DNA from: Barthelona sp. PCE
Taxonomy: Eukaryota > Metamonada: BaSk clade
Direction: 5' to 3'
Length of the DNA: 64,000 bases
Assembly: GCA_040285745.1 (NCBI GenBank)
Contig: JAUFOR010000008.1
Location: forward strand, 124,001-188,000
Under the pieces are notes generated by a model, which made no database searches, was not told the origin of the DNA, and saw only the letters and a list, made by a program, of their open reading frames with translations. The translations under genes and the position numbers were made by a program. The first letter of the stretch is position 1. Each line of letters begins with the position of its first letter. Of this stretch, positions 18,937-29,200 are shown piece by piece.

Positions 18937-21900
18937 TCATTTACCATTAGATGTTCAGGGAAAATATTAGCCACTGCTCTTAATCACAAGTTGATACAAG
19001 AGTCATTCATTTCTAAGCAAGAAATTCGAGAGAAACTGAACATAAATGGATTTGATTACTCCACTATAAGAAAATGTTTAAAAGGCTTGCAAACAAAAGC
19101 CGGTGATAGAGATTTTATCACCAGCAAACAGTTTAGTGGAATGATGAACGAACAATTGTTTGAGTGGAACGATGATCATAGATACTGGGAATGTATAGAT
19201 CCTAATGTCTTTCGTAATTCACTTTATCCAGGATATTTTGGAATTGACCATAGAAATATTCGAAATATAAGGGTGCATTTTCCAATGAATATCGATAACA
19301 GTGATATATTTGCTTACCATGGTCTTCGTTTGAAAGATAAAAGTTTGAATAGTATTAGCAATCGATATGGTCGGAAATGGGCTTCATCTTTCACGCTTTT
19401 TCTGAGACACAACGCGTCTATGGTACATTCATTCGTTTTGAAGACATTAGTACATTCTCTTAAAAAACAAGCAGAGCTACAGGGTGGTGCCTGTTGCAGC
19501 TTTGAATATGACGTTTCCAGTGACAGTTACAGCGCTGCTCTCATTGTAATGAAGGTCCCAGAGCAATTAGTTATTGATTATATTGATGATCCTATTTATA
19601 ACAGAGATACCAAAATGTTCTTTAATGACACACGCTCTACTAAAACAATGAATGACTACATTATTAGTTTAAAAGGAAGGTTTGTGGTCTTTGACATTTT
19701 TGATGTGGAGTACAAAGATCTTAACGACCTTACAATTTACTCTGATGCATTAGATGAGGGATACCGTAACCTCACAATGCCTTCAAGTATGAACAAGTAT
19801 GGAAAACGGTCTCAAGACGTTGCATATCATATATTATCATCTTTTAAGCGAAAAGGAGTAATTGAAGAATTTTCCATCATTGAGAAGGAATCTAGAGATG
19901 GTTGGGGTTTACACGAATGTATTGTTGACATGGGAGACTCCAACATCAAGATCGTTATTGGTACAGATAACGGTACGCCTGAACAGACAGCATGTCAGAA
20001 AATTGTTGATGCATGTACGTCAATATCACGTATGCCATGTGCCTGCCATGTGCTCAACAAGCTAATGAGCAAGACAGTTGGATTTGAAGTCTTTGAAAAT
20101 GAAGGTTTATGTGATGGTGTAATAGAGGATATAAATTTGCTTAGTAGAGTAGATACTGAGATAAATGTTGATATTTTCAATAATATTACAAGTACTGTTC
20201 CCTTCAGGAGGCTTCGCAAGAAACTTGAGTCAAGAACACTGTTCACTAACCGTTTACCAACACGTTCTCCTGCTGTTAGACTTTCATCAGTCGTGGATCT
20301 TGAGAAGACTAACATGAGATTCACCGGTTCTGTCAACACAATAGAGGATATTGATGATGAAACTATTGAATCCGTTTGTATTCATGACAACTCTGATAAC
20401 CCTGGGTTTAGGGATGAAGCACTTCTCTTTATCTTCGCGTACGTTTCATATTATGAGACGCAGTGCATCGAGTTTTTAGAGGGTAAAAACAAACCGAATT
20501 ATTTGATGAATTTTGATATTTATCTTAACAACAAAGCGAATTTTGAGTCAAGAGGAGGAAGTCAACGTGAGCGTCCCACTGTTCAACAGGAGATACCCTT
20601 CTATGATGGGTTCACTCGTCATCTGAATTTGATGCCGTTGTATGAGTACTCCAATCTTATTAAAGAGCAGAAAAATGTGTGCAAAAGTTCGCCAGCATTC
20701 AGTCTGTTATTGCAGTTGAGATCATGAGTGTCTTCTTTAAATACAATTCATTGTGGTGTACGTATACAGGTAAAAGCTGTGTTCTTAAGCAAGTTCGTTG
20801 GAGCTCTTTGGAAACTATATATGAAGTGTTGTGTAGTGGACTCTATGTTGACATCCCCTTAACAGCCATGCCAGGCTTAAAAATAGCGATGAATTCAGAT
20901 AATGTAGTAGTTGACATGTCGCATTTGGAAATCACTGAGGCTTTTTTAAATAGTGAATATTTTCAAGATTTTGAGTTTAAGTTGCCGATTAAACGTATTT
21001 TTAAATCAACGAATAACCAATACGATGCCTCAACTCACTATCGACATTTTTTGTGTCCTTTCTATGAAGCCTTGAATAACGCAGACAATCAACCGCATGC
21101 GTTTTCTCTGGGAACTGATATGTGGAGCTTAAGCAAAGCTTACTTAACCGTTTTAAGACAACTCATGCACATTCAAAAGCTTTGCAGCGATAATTCCACT
21201 TCTGCTTTACATGCTTATCATCAGATTGCAATGTTGTTGTTTTGCCTTCTTAGATATAAATCCGAAGCTATTTATACGAAGAATTTATTGAAAATAGCAT
21301 ACTTTAAAGGGCTATTTGAGTACAATAGGCATTACTTGTGTAAGTTTTTTGTTATGCCGGAACCCTTGGTAGCATATCTCCTCTGCGGACATGAGCACGT
21401 GAAGATGAAAGATATTGTCTACCCCGAAGAACAAAAGCAGAAAACCTCCCAAGAAGGGTACTTTAAGTGAGGAATTGAGAGACTTGTGTCAAGACTTTAG
21501 CTATATAAGCGAGTTACTACCTAACATAAGGAAAGAGTATGTGTTTGTACGTTTAAAAGGTGTGATGATATATTCGTTTCTGCAAACAAAATTTAAAAAA
21601 GCATTTTGTTGATGATCATTCACATGCACTTGTTGCTAATGAAATATCTGTATATAGAGAAATAAGTAATCAGTTTATGCATCCTAAGTACTACAAAGGT
21701 TTAGTTGCTCACATTATTTCACTTCTTTGTACTAATTTTTACTCTGATTTTTCTTCCTGTAATGAAGAACGTCAAAATTTGCAGGATGTGTTGAATGCTC
21801 AGAATAATGATAATCGTATTACACAATCCCCTTTAAGATCTCAAAATGAAGGAATTTTGGCTGAAATACTATCCCCTTACGATATCCCACCACCTTATGC

Positions 21901-22255
21901 AAATGAACCGCCTGTTTCAGCCGCAAGATCATCATCATATGAGTTCAATTTTGATGATCAGAGTTTGCGTGAGAGGGATATTCGCTCGGCGCTGATTTAT
22001 GGTTGCCAACATGAAGATGTGGTTGGTTTGAGTGTGATTCAAGAGATTGTCAACAAGTACAAGACGGTTCCTGCAAGCAACGCATGTGTTGAGCGTGGAT
22101 TTTCGGTGTTAAAGACTGCACATACATGCAAACAAAAATTGCTTACCACCCAATTGCGATTTGACTGGTTTTTATACCATGAAGTAGGTGCAGTTGCAGC
22201 ACTAACAATTGAGGATATTGAGAAAGCCATGAATATAGAAAGGGAAGCTGAATAA
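18937..22255 (+). pseudogene. hAT transposase, broken by frame changes
   Basis: Four segments read in the order frame 18937-20727, then 20679-21470, then 21415-21612, then about 21598-22255, each in a different phase from the one before. The first has a region like the hAT RNase-H core (FVVFDIFDVEY, then IGTDNGTPEQ and CACHVLNKLM). The last has SNACVERGFSVL with the expected catalytic Glu and the dimerisation helix region. The last change lies at a run of six A (about 21592-21598), and the first lies next to an A run and GTGTGC (20671-20682). These positions suit small indels, real or from sequencing. The first segment begins with no obvious ATG near its 5' end. As written it cannot make a complete transposase. 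Confidence 0.8.
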
Positions 22256-22402
22256 GTAGTATGAGGAAAACTTCATTGTTTCACAGAATAAGTATGATTG
22301 TTCACCTCAATGTTGACTGTTCTTGTTCGTTATGAGGTTTATTTAATAAAAAAAAGAAGTTTGTTAAACTAATGTTGGGGAAAAATTCACAAAAAAGTTG
22401 GT
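22256..22402. other. Non-coding 3' subterminal part of the hAT element
   Basis: 147 bp between the last transposase stop and the right inverted repeat. AT-rich, with an A run at 22347-22355. No gene is recognised. Confidence 0.5.
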
Positions 22403-22519
22403 AGTTTTCTCATTCACTTGTAAACATCTTTATATTTACTATTATTAGTAAAGATTGGACAACTCGCTAATCGCGAGTTATCTTCGACCGACATTTAAAT
22501 TCTGTTTGTGCAAAGTCTA
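22403..22519 (-). repeat. Right terminal inverted repeat of the hAT element, 117 bp
   Basis: Exact inverted copy of 18414-18530, including both internal hairpins. The frame of the downstream Sac1 half stays open through the outer part of this repeat from 22455, so a transcript starting in the element could be translated into Sac1 sequence. Confidence 0.93.
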
Positions 22520-22527
22520 TGAAAAAC
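22520..22527 (+). repeat. 8-bp target-site duplication, right copy
   Basis: TGAAAAAC, identical to 18406-18413 and directly adjacent to the right inverted repeat. Its leading T completes the last base outside the element; the sequence resumes Sac1 coding as E-K-L. Confidence 0.92.
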
Positions 22528-23873
22528 TTGTCATGCACTTCTTCTCTCGCTTCACTGATTTCTTTTTCTCTACAAGACCATTATCGTGCCCTTTACATGA
22601 GACAGAACAACGTCCCGAGTTCGAGTTTACAAGTTTCTTGCAAAAGAAGATTGTTGGTAATTCAGGTCCTTTGATTCCTTGCATTTTCGGTCACGTGGAT
22701 ATGCAGACATTTGATGGTGTTGATAGCTATGGTAAGGACACCACTTTCCAAATAGGAATAATTGCACGCCGTCATTGTGCTCGTTTAGGTAAGCGTTTCA
22801 TCGTAAGAGGCATCGATGATACTGGCAGTGTGGCAAACTGTGTTGAAACCGAGTTTTTTATTTGCGATGCAAACGAGGATGCTCTAAGTGGTGAAACAAC
22901 ATTCCAGTCCATGTTAATGTTACGCGGTTCCATCCCACTGTATTGGGAGCAGAAAGCTAACATGCGTATCAGCCCTCCCATTCGTATATTGAAGGAAGAT
23001 CATTACTCTGCCTTTGAGAAACACTTTGAGCAACTGGCACACGCCTATGAGAAGGTTGTGTGCGTTGATCTTGTCAACCAAAGTGGGAAAGAAAGCGTTC
23101 TTCAACAGAAATTTGAGGAGTTGTGCACCAAGGCTGAAATTTCTTATCATGCCTTTGATTTTCATAAGGAATGTGCGAATATGCAGTATCATAACCTGAA
23201 TAAGCTCATGGAAAAACTTGAACCTGAATTCTCCAGTTCTACTGTAACTATTTCACCAGGAGTCAGCACAGTTGATGAGGAACAAACTTCAGTATTCAGA
23301 GTGAACTGCATGGATTGTCTCGACCGCACAAACGTGTGCCAGAGCTCAATTGCGCGATTCTTATTCGATCGTTGTTACGATGGTCAGTTCACAGAAAATG
23401 AAGCTGCTCAGCGTGCCTTTCGCTATCTCTGGGCCGATCACGGCGATGTGTTGGCACTGCAGTACGCCGCCAGTCCGGCCATGAAGAGAGATTTCGTACG
23501 TACAGGAAGAAGGTCTCCCATTGGAGTTTTGTGCGATGGATCATACAGCATCCGCCGTTTCATTTCCGGCAATTTCATCGATCATAATGATCAGAACGCA
23601 ATCGATATCATGCAAGGAAGGGATATTGAATACAAGAGCAACGATAAAATGATCAAAATATTACTTGCATCATTTGCTTTTATTTATGTTTTATTACGCT
23701 TTATGGGTGTATCAAGGAAACAATTTGTGTTACTTTTGGTCATTTTAACCGCTTCCGTGCTGCGTTTCATGGGAGAAAAATTCGTTTGCCATCCCATCTG
23801 GAAGGGTCATAAATCTGAGCCTTCAAAGACGCAAGAGGATACTACTCCTGATGACGAACAACAAGTTCAGTAA
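22528..23873 (+). pseudogene. Sac1-type phosphoinositide phosphatase, 3' part with the catalytic core
   Basis: The frame is intact from the insertion point to the stop. The Sac catalytic signature VNCMDCLDRTNVCQS (Cys codon at 23307) has the CX5R active site that removes phosphate from PI4P and related lipids. RHCARLGKRFIVRGIDDTG matches the Sac-domain Arg/Gly segment. Two hydrophobic segments near the C-terminus (IKILLASFAFIYVLL, FVLLLVILTASVL) predict the ER/Golgi anchor of Sac1. The tail is acidic. Joined to the 5' part the protein would be 567 aa, close to 587 in human SAC1. The first ATG after the element is at 22533. The 3' end overlaps the next gene by 32 bp. Confidence 0.88.
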
Positions 23874-24258
23874 ACCCAGTTGACTCATCTTCTTCTCTGC
23901 TCATGACGATTGTTTCGAATGTGCCCAATACAATCTCTGCTGTTGTATAAACGATCGAGTTCTCCTTCAAATGACCACCTGTACATGTGCCGTTTTCGTC
24001 ACTGACCGTTATATGAAGGTGGATACCATCAGGTGTTAGTGTACCAGTTAGAGATGTTATCTCCCAGGTATCACCCTCTAAAAAGACAGGCTTTGGTACA
24101 TCAGCAAATCTGATATTGACGTTCTTAAGTGATCCGACACATGTAACCACAAAAAAGCTTCTACAATGATCAATGGCAAATTGCTTCAAATAAGTATACA
24201 AATCCGTGCCCTCTGTGAGTCTAAATGCTGTGAACTGTGCGTTTGAAAATTGTTGCAT
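23842..24258 (-). CDS. PPC (DUF296) domain protein
   Basis: 138 aa, a single PPC domain. FRLTEGTDLYTYLKQFA corresponds to the R-x5-G-E-D-hydrophobic start. CVGSLKNVNIRFAD is the G-S-L-x2-V-x-hydrophobic-R strand. WEITSLTGTL and IHLHITVSDENGTCTGGHLKE carry the family's H-x-H and G-G-H-L motifs, followed by VYTTAEIVLGTF. The fold forms trimers. It is known as a stand-alone protein in bacteria and archaea and fused to AT-hooks in plants. No AT-hook is present here. The last 32 bp of coding sequence overlap, tail to tail, the end of the Sac1 gene. Confidence 0.85.
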   Translation of the reverse strand: MQQFSNAQFTAFRLTEGTDLYTYLKQFAIDHCRSFFVVTCVGSLKNVNIRFADVPKPVFLEGDTWEITSLTGTLTPDGIHLHITVSDENGTCTGGHLKENSIVYTTAEIVLGTFETIVMSREEDESTGFTELVVRHQE

Positions 24259-24416
24259 GGATGATTTGGTTCAAATAGCCCAAAATAATGTTGTAAATGA
24301 GATATATATATACAAACAAGTTTTAAAATGAGAATACAACATTTTTACAAGCTTCAAATTGATAATATACACCAATAATACCTCAATAAGACAATGCAAG
24401 AAACGAAAAAGTTGTT

Positions 24417-24989
24417 ATGGATATCTTACCTAATTCACATTCAGATCCTGTGGGTAAATCACCAGAGGTTGTGAGATCGGTGTCCACGGAGCCCATGTCA
24501 CCACCTGGAACACCACCTGTAGCTACAAAAGACACACAATTAGTTGATAGTGGGCTTTATTTCAATTTGATAGACGGAAAATCATTATTCATTCCGGCTT
24601 GCTGCTTCGAACAGTCCGAAGTACTGCTTGAGATGCTTAAAAAACAGGAATCACACTTGTATATACCTTTTTGCCAGGATGTGGCATCAAAATTTGTGAG
24701 TTTCTGCGTAAACCTTTTTCACAACAAAGAGATCACCCCAGAGTTCGAAAGGGAATTCCTAGATATACACATGGAATTATTATTAAATCTTGTATATTTT
24801 TCAAATGAAATGAAAGCTGTTACCTTTAAAAAATTTGTAACTAAACCTTTAATTCGCATACTTAAAACAGCAACAGTCAGTGAAATACAGCATATCTTTG
24901 ATTTACAACATTCTGCATTAGAAAGTCCATTACTTGATGAGATTCAATCAGAAAATGACAAACTTCTTGATTTACTAACACTGGAATAG
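24417..24989 (+). CDS. Divergent Skp1-like (POZ/Skp1) protein
   Basis: 190 aa. A Pro/Ser-rich leader of about 35 residues precedes a BTB/POZ-like half (FNLIDGKSLFIPACCFEQSE). FEREFLDIHMELLLNLVYFSNEM and KAVTFKKFVTKPLIRILKTA, then EIQHIFDL, follow the Skp1 C-terminal order (LxxLILAANYLxI...TCKxVANMIKGK...EIRxxFNI). Skp1 links cullin-1 to F-box proteins. The canonical AANYL and GKTPEEIR residues are changed, so this may be a specialised paralogue. It lacks the W-C-x-x-x-N-ending tail that binds F-boxes. The out-of-frame ATG at 24394 makes the start slightly uncertain. Confidence 0.6.
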   Translation: MDILPNSHSDPVGKSPEVVRSVSTEPMSPPGTPPVATKDTQLVDSGLYFNLIDGKSLFIPACCFEQSEVLLEMLKKQESHLYIPFCQDVASKFVSFCVNLFHNKEITPEFEREFLDIHMELLLNLVYFSNEMKAVTFKKFVTKPLIRILKTATVSEIQHIFDLQHSALESPLLDEIQSENDKLLDLLTLE

Positions 24990-25015
24990 AATAAATTTGA
25001 AAAATGGTAGCATAT

Positions 25016-25957
25016 TTACTCGTTCTGGTAACCACGGATGGAACCGTCGGTGCAACCAACAAGTAAAGCAGTGGAATCGGTGTTCCACTCAACACAAGTG
25101 AACTTACCGTGCTCCTCATCAGCGTTGATGGTGTCAACGAGTTGGAACTCAAGAAGGTTCCAGATCTTGACAGAGGTAGGAGTACAGACGGCGAGAAGGT
25201 TGTTCATGGCAGAGAACTTGAGATCAAGAACATCTTCCTCAACGGGGATGGAGGAGACAATCTCGAGGGAGTCAGAGTTCCAAAGGTAGACCTTCTTGTC
25301 ACGGGCACCGGTGGCGATGATGGTACCGTCAGCGGAGAAACCAACACAAGTGATGGGACCAGTGTGACCAACGAGAGAGGCGATTTGGTTGAAAGACAAG
25401 TCACCATCCTCTCCGGGCTCAAGCTTCCAGACAGAACAAGTGCAGTCAGAAGAACCAGTAACGAACATACCGCCTTGAGTCTCTTGAGAAGGCTTGTAAG
25501 CGATAGCGTTGATCCAGTCGTTGTGGACACCGTCGAGGTGATAAGTGAGGTCACCGTTGACGTTCCAGACACAGATGCTGCGATCGCGACCGGCAGTCAT
25601 GATACAACGACCACCAACACCGAAAGCACCACAGAAGATATCCTTCTTGTGACCAATGAGGTGGGCAATAGACTCACCATCGGAAACACGGTGGAGACGA
25701 GCAGTAGCATCCCAAGAACAAGTCAGAACGTACTGACCATCGGGGAAAACAGCAACGTCAGAGATGGCGTTGTTGTGCTTACCGAACTCACGGATGGGGA
25801 GAGCGATATCATCAGAGTTGATGTCCAATTCCCAAACAACAGCCTTGTTATCGCGAGCGCTTGAAATGAATGCGAGAGGGTTGGAAGGGAAAGATTTAAT
25901 GCTTGTAACAGCCTTAGTGTGTGCTTGCACGGAACCACGGAACAACAGAGTAGCCAT
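25016..25957 (-). CDS. RACK1: RACK1, ribosome-associated WD40 scaffold
   Basis: 313 aa, the standard length. Seven WD repeats with regularly spaced GH and WD pairs: FRGSVQAHTKAVTSIK, VLTCSWDATARLHRV, HLIGHKKDIFCGAF, MTAGRDRSICVWNV, SLVGHTGPITCVGF and IATGARDKKVYLWN. RACK1 sits on the 40S subunit head and recruits kinases. C-biased third positions here contrast with the neighbours, as expected for a highly expressed gene, and produce long antisense open frames. ATG context: TTCAGGTAAATGG. Confidence 0.96.
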   Translation of the reverse strand: MATLLFRGSVQAHTKAVTSIKSFPSNPLAFISSARDNKAVVWELDINSDDIALPIREFGKHNNAISDVAVFPDGQYVLTCSWDATARLHRVSDGESIAHLIGHKKDIFCGAFGVGGRCIMTAGRDRSICVWNVNGDLTYHLDGVHNDWINAIAYKPSQETQGGMFVTGSSDCTCSVWKLEPGEDGDLSFNQIASLVGHTGPITCVGFSADGTIIATGARDKKVYLWNSDSLEIVSSIPVEEDVLDLKFSAMNNLLAVCTPTSVKIWNLLEFQLVDTINADEEHGKFTCVEWNTDSTALLVGCTDGSIRGYQNE

Positions 25958-26294
25958 TTACCTGAATAAAGGTGAAGTAAGTCGAAAAGGAAGAAAGAGT
26001 GAGGTTAAAAACCCGAAAGAGAGTTTCTCTTCATATTCACACACATCAAGTTAGTATATGAGAATTAAATCCAATATAGGGTGAATGGATGTGTAAGATA
26101 TCTTGTCATATTACTCATGTCTAGACATTTCAAAGAATTCATTTTTCCCTTGTTTTTAGTAAATATTACATCTGTTGTATAGCTTGAGTACGTCAAGGTA
26201 TACCAAGAATCGCAAACATTCACAAGATACAATTGCAAGTACAAAGAAATACTCCTCCAAAAACTCATTTTTAAAAACAATTTTATTTGATAAA
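25958..26294. promoter_or_regulatory. RACK1 upstream region / 3' flank of the giant membrane-protein gene
   Basis: 337 bp. Just before the RACK1 ATG the coding strand reads TCACCTTTATTCAGGTAA, combining an initiator-like TCAC with an AG/GT that might be a splice junction remnant. The rest is AT-rich. Small open frames at 26065-26301 and 26156-26395 overlap the 3' end of the next gene and have no family features. Confidence 0.4.
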
Positions 26295-29200
26295 TTAACA
26301 CAAGAAATCCTCACACGAAAAATCCCACTCAAAATCAAAGATAAGTACCTGAATCTTTTCTTTAAAGCCTCCAAGATCTTCAAATAAGTCATCATTTCGC
26401 CAATATCTCTTCAGAACGAAACGGGTTAACCCGATCGAAAACACAAGACAAAGAACACTGAGAAGTCTAAAGGCAAAACTGTCACTAATTTTGAACACAA
26501 TTAGAGGTGCCACCGCATAAGCAACGGTGGGAACAACAATCAGTATCTCTCCTAACAGAGGAATAAGGCCACATAACCAGGTTATGACACCAAAAGGTAC
26601 AGTCAATAATAACCAGATGATGGCAAATACTCCGACTACAGTACCCCATATAACATGAGCTAATTTCTTAATAAATGAACCTGAAAAATTAAGGAAACAG
26701 TTAACTCCTTCCTCAAAATCAACAAATCCAGTATCTTTAAGATGATCGTATGGAGAAACAATACCATTACTCATCAAATACCACAAATTGAACCAAATGC
26801 AGGTAATGATCGCAATAACGTAAGTTACACCATTGAAACTGCTTAAAATCCAGAATGGAGCTAAGATCATTGCTATCTGAAGACCTAAGAAATAAAATGT
26901 AAACATAATAATATGCCAAACAGCAATTATGAACTTAAAGACAGACTTGAAACCTTCCCAATCGTACCATACAACAAGAGGAGCAAATTTAGGAGCAAAT
27001 AAGAACAAAGCAAGACTGATGTAATAAACAATGTAATTATAAATCATGGCAATGATTGCAAAAATAAACGTTACAATTGTTATTATTGCAAAAAACAATG
27101 CAACATCAAGATAAAAGAACCGTGGAAGGTATGACAAGTATACATGTGAAAACTTGTTGGCTAAAATCATCATTTGAACTAGTTCATCAGTGTGATCAAT
27201 GTTTTTAGTCATTCTTTCAATGAGATAGATTACTGGATACAGAATATAACCAAGCAACTTGGTAGGTAACAAGAAAATATGAGGTGCATAAATGATAGCC
27301 ATGACCAATTCACTCATGATGATACGATGAAGAGGATGGATAATATCAATGTTATACACATATGAGGGCATCGTCACAGCAGCTGGTTCAGCTGGCTCAT
27401 AAACATATGCAGTACCTTCGAACTCTTCACCCATAACGGGTACATCAAACGTTTCTGGAGCTGGTAAGTAGACATCCTCTTCAACATTTTCAACCTCTTC
27501 CGCTTCTTCCTCGTATAATTCCTCAAGATCTTCGCATTCTGGAGCGCTTGATGGTGGCGTGATGGCACTGGAACTGGAGTGGATCACCTTACTTTCTCTG
27601 TACTTTCTGATGTGAGCATAGAGATTAGGGGTTCTGAAGATGAGAATATGAATTATTACGAAGGAAACAAATGAGATGATGTCCATAACAACCGCCCAAA
27701 GATGATTCCATGAGAATCGGAATGGAGCCAATAAGACAGAAAAACTCTCGTCATTTGACATGATGTTTTTGAAACCCACCTCTCTGTACTTTCTCCATAG
27801 AGACGCGGAGCGCCATGTAATGGAGATGAACAGTGTTACAGGAATGGCAAATACATCAGTGAGTGCTAATAAGAAAACAGTGAACATGATCCAACGACGT
27901 TCTCCGTTTTTATCAGTATGCATAAACAACGCTGTCATTGCAAATTTAATACGAATAACAGTCACACATGATGCTAAAGCAAGAAGCATAAACGGCAGAT
28001 CAAGCAACAAGTGTAAGAACTCACCGTAAATGACGCGATGGAATCTCGACAGATCCTTCACCATAGCCTCCTTGATACGATAGAAACGCGTCCATGTCAC
28101 TAGTAACACCAAAACCATTGGGAGAACCGGGATATCTTTGATGGTGAGCCATAGCTGTGTCCAAACGAGAACACGTCTTCTGGTGGCACTGTAGTTGTAA
28201 TCCTCATGTTTGAACATGTGGTGGATGACAACAGGCATACGCCAGAGACAGAGAACAAAGAATGGAAAGTGTGCGATATCGATGACACCCTGTGCAAAAC
28301 TATCCATTACGTAACCGTACAGACCACCTTGAGGATCGAATGAAAATGTAAAGAGCTTCGTGATGTAACCCTTCACGCGCCAAAGGAAAACCATATTAAG
28401 AATGGCAAAGATGAGCAATATAGGATCAAGCAATGAAAGACCTGCGGTGAAGAGAAGACGACGGCGTCTTGATTCAAAGTCAAGGTCATTTCTATGATTG
28501 AGATAATTGCACAAACGAGCCGGTGAAATGATTGTTGGGAGGAACAGAACAGCAAAGAGAACATCGACGAGCAACAAGAAGACAAAGTACCACGTCAAAC
28601 TGTGGAATCGACTCGAGTGCTTGAACGAGTAAGGATCTGCCTGACCACCACTGGTGCGATCGATGTTATGCGTCAGATGTTGGCGTTCCGGATGATATGC
28701 CTGGTTCTCATCGTTAGCAAACGGAACAGCAGCTGCAGGTGTGTATCCATATTCCTGCACATGTTTCTCAGCTTCTTCGTCCATATCAGCCTTGATTGTC
28801 TCAGCAAGGTCGACATCGTCAATGTGCTCATAACCACCTTGAATATCCATCTTCTTCTCGAGATACTCGCTTCGGCGCCACAACAGCACAGCTAACAGAT
28901 ATGCTGGGAAAGTTAAAATATCAAATAACCATAAAGTAAACTCTCTGAAACACAAGAATCGCACCATCTTCATGTCGTAAACACCTTCACAGTTTCTACA
29001 GCGGTCAAATGCACGCCTAACATGCTTCATACGCCAAGAGAGAAGAGGGAATAATAAACAAACACTTGTTGGTACATCGATTATGAACAAAAAGATTCGC
29101 TTGATACCAGAAGTATGATATCTATATTTCTTATTGGACTTGCGGACATCGCTGATGTAACCAAACCACGACACAGGTGCAAGAACTATACATATAAATC

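Larger units (their letters stand above)
18414..22519 (+). mobile_element. hAT-superfamily DNA transposon, 4,106 bp, inserted in the Sac1 gene
   Basis: Bounded by perfect 117-bp terminal inverted repeats that begin TAGACTTTGCAC, and flanked by the 8-bp duplication TGAAAAAC. Inside are transposase pieces with the hAT second-Asp/His region (IGTDNGTPEQTACQKI...ACHVLNKLM) and the C-terminal dimerisation block (ASNACVERGFSVLKTAHTCK). The coding region is broken over three frames. It interrupts codon 120 of a Sac1-like gene. Excision of element plus one octamer restores a 567-residue frame. Confidence 0.95.

Noticed and set aside
25109-25864. 251-residue plus-strand open frame opposite RACK1
   Set aside because: It mirrors RACK1's C-rich codon use on the other strand and has no family features; RACK1 is certain.
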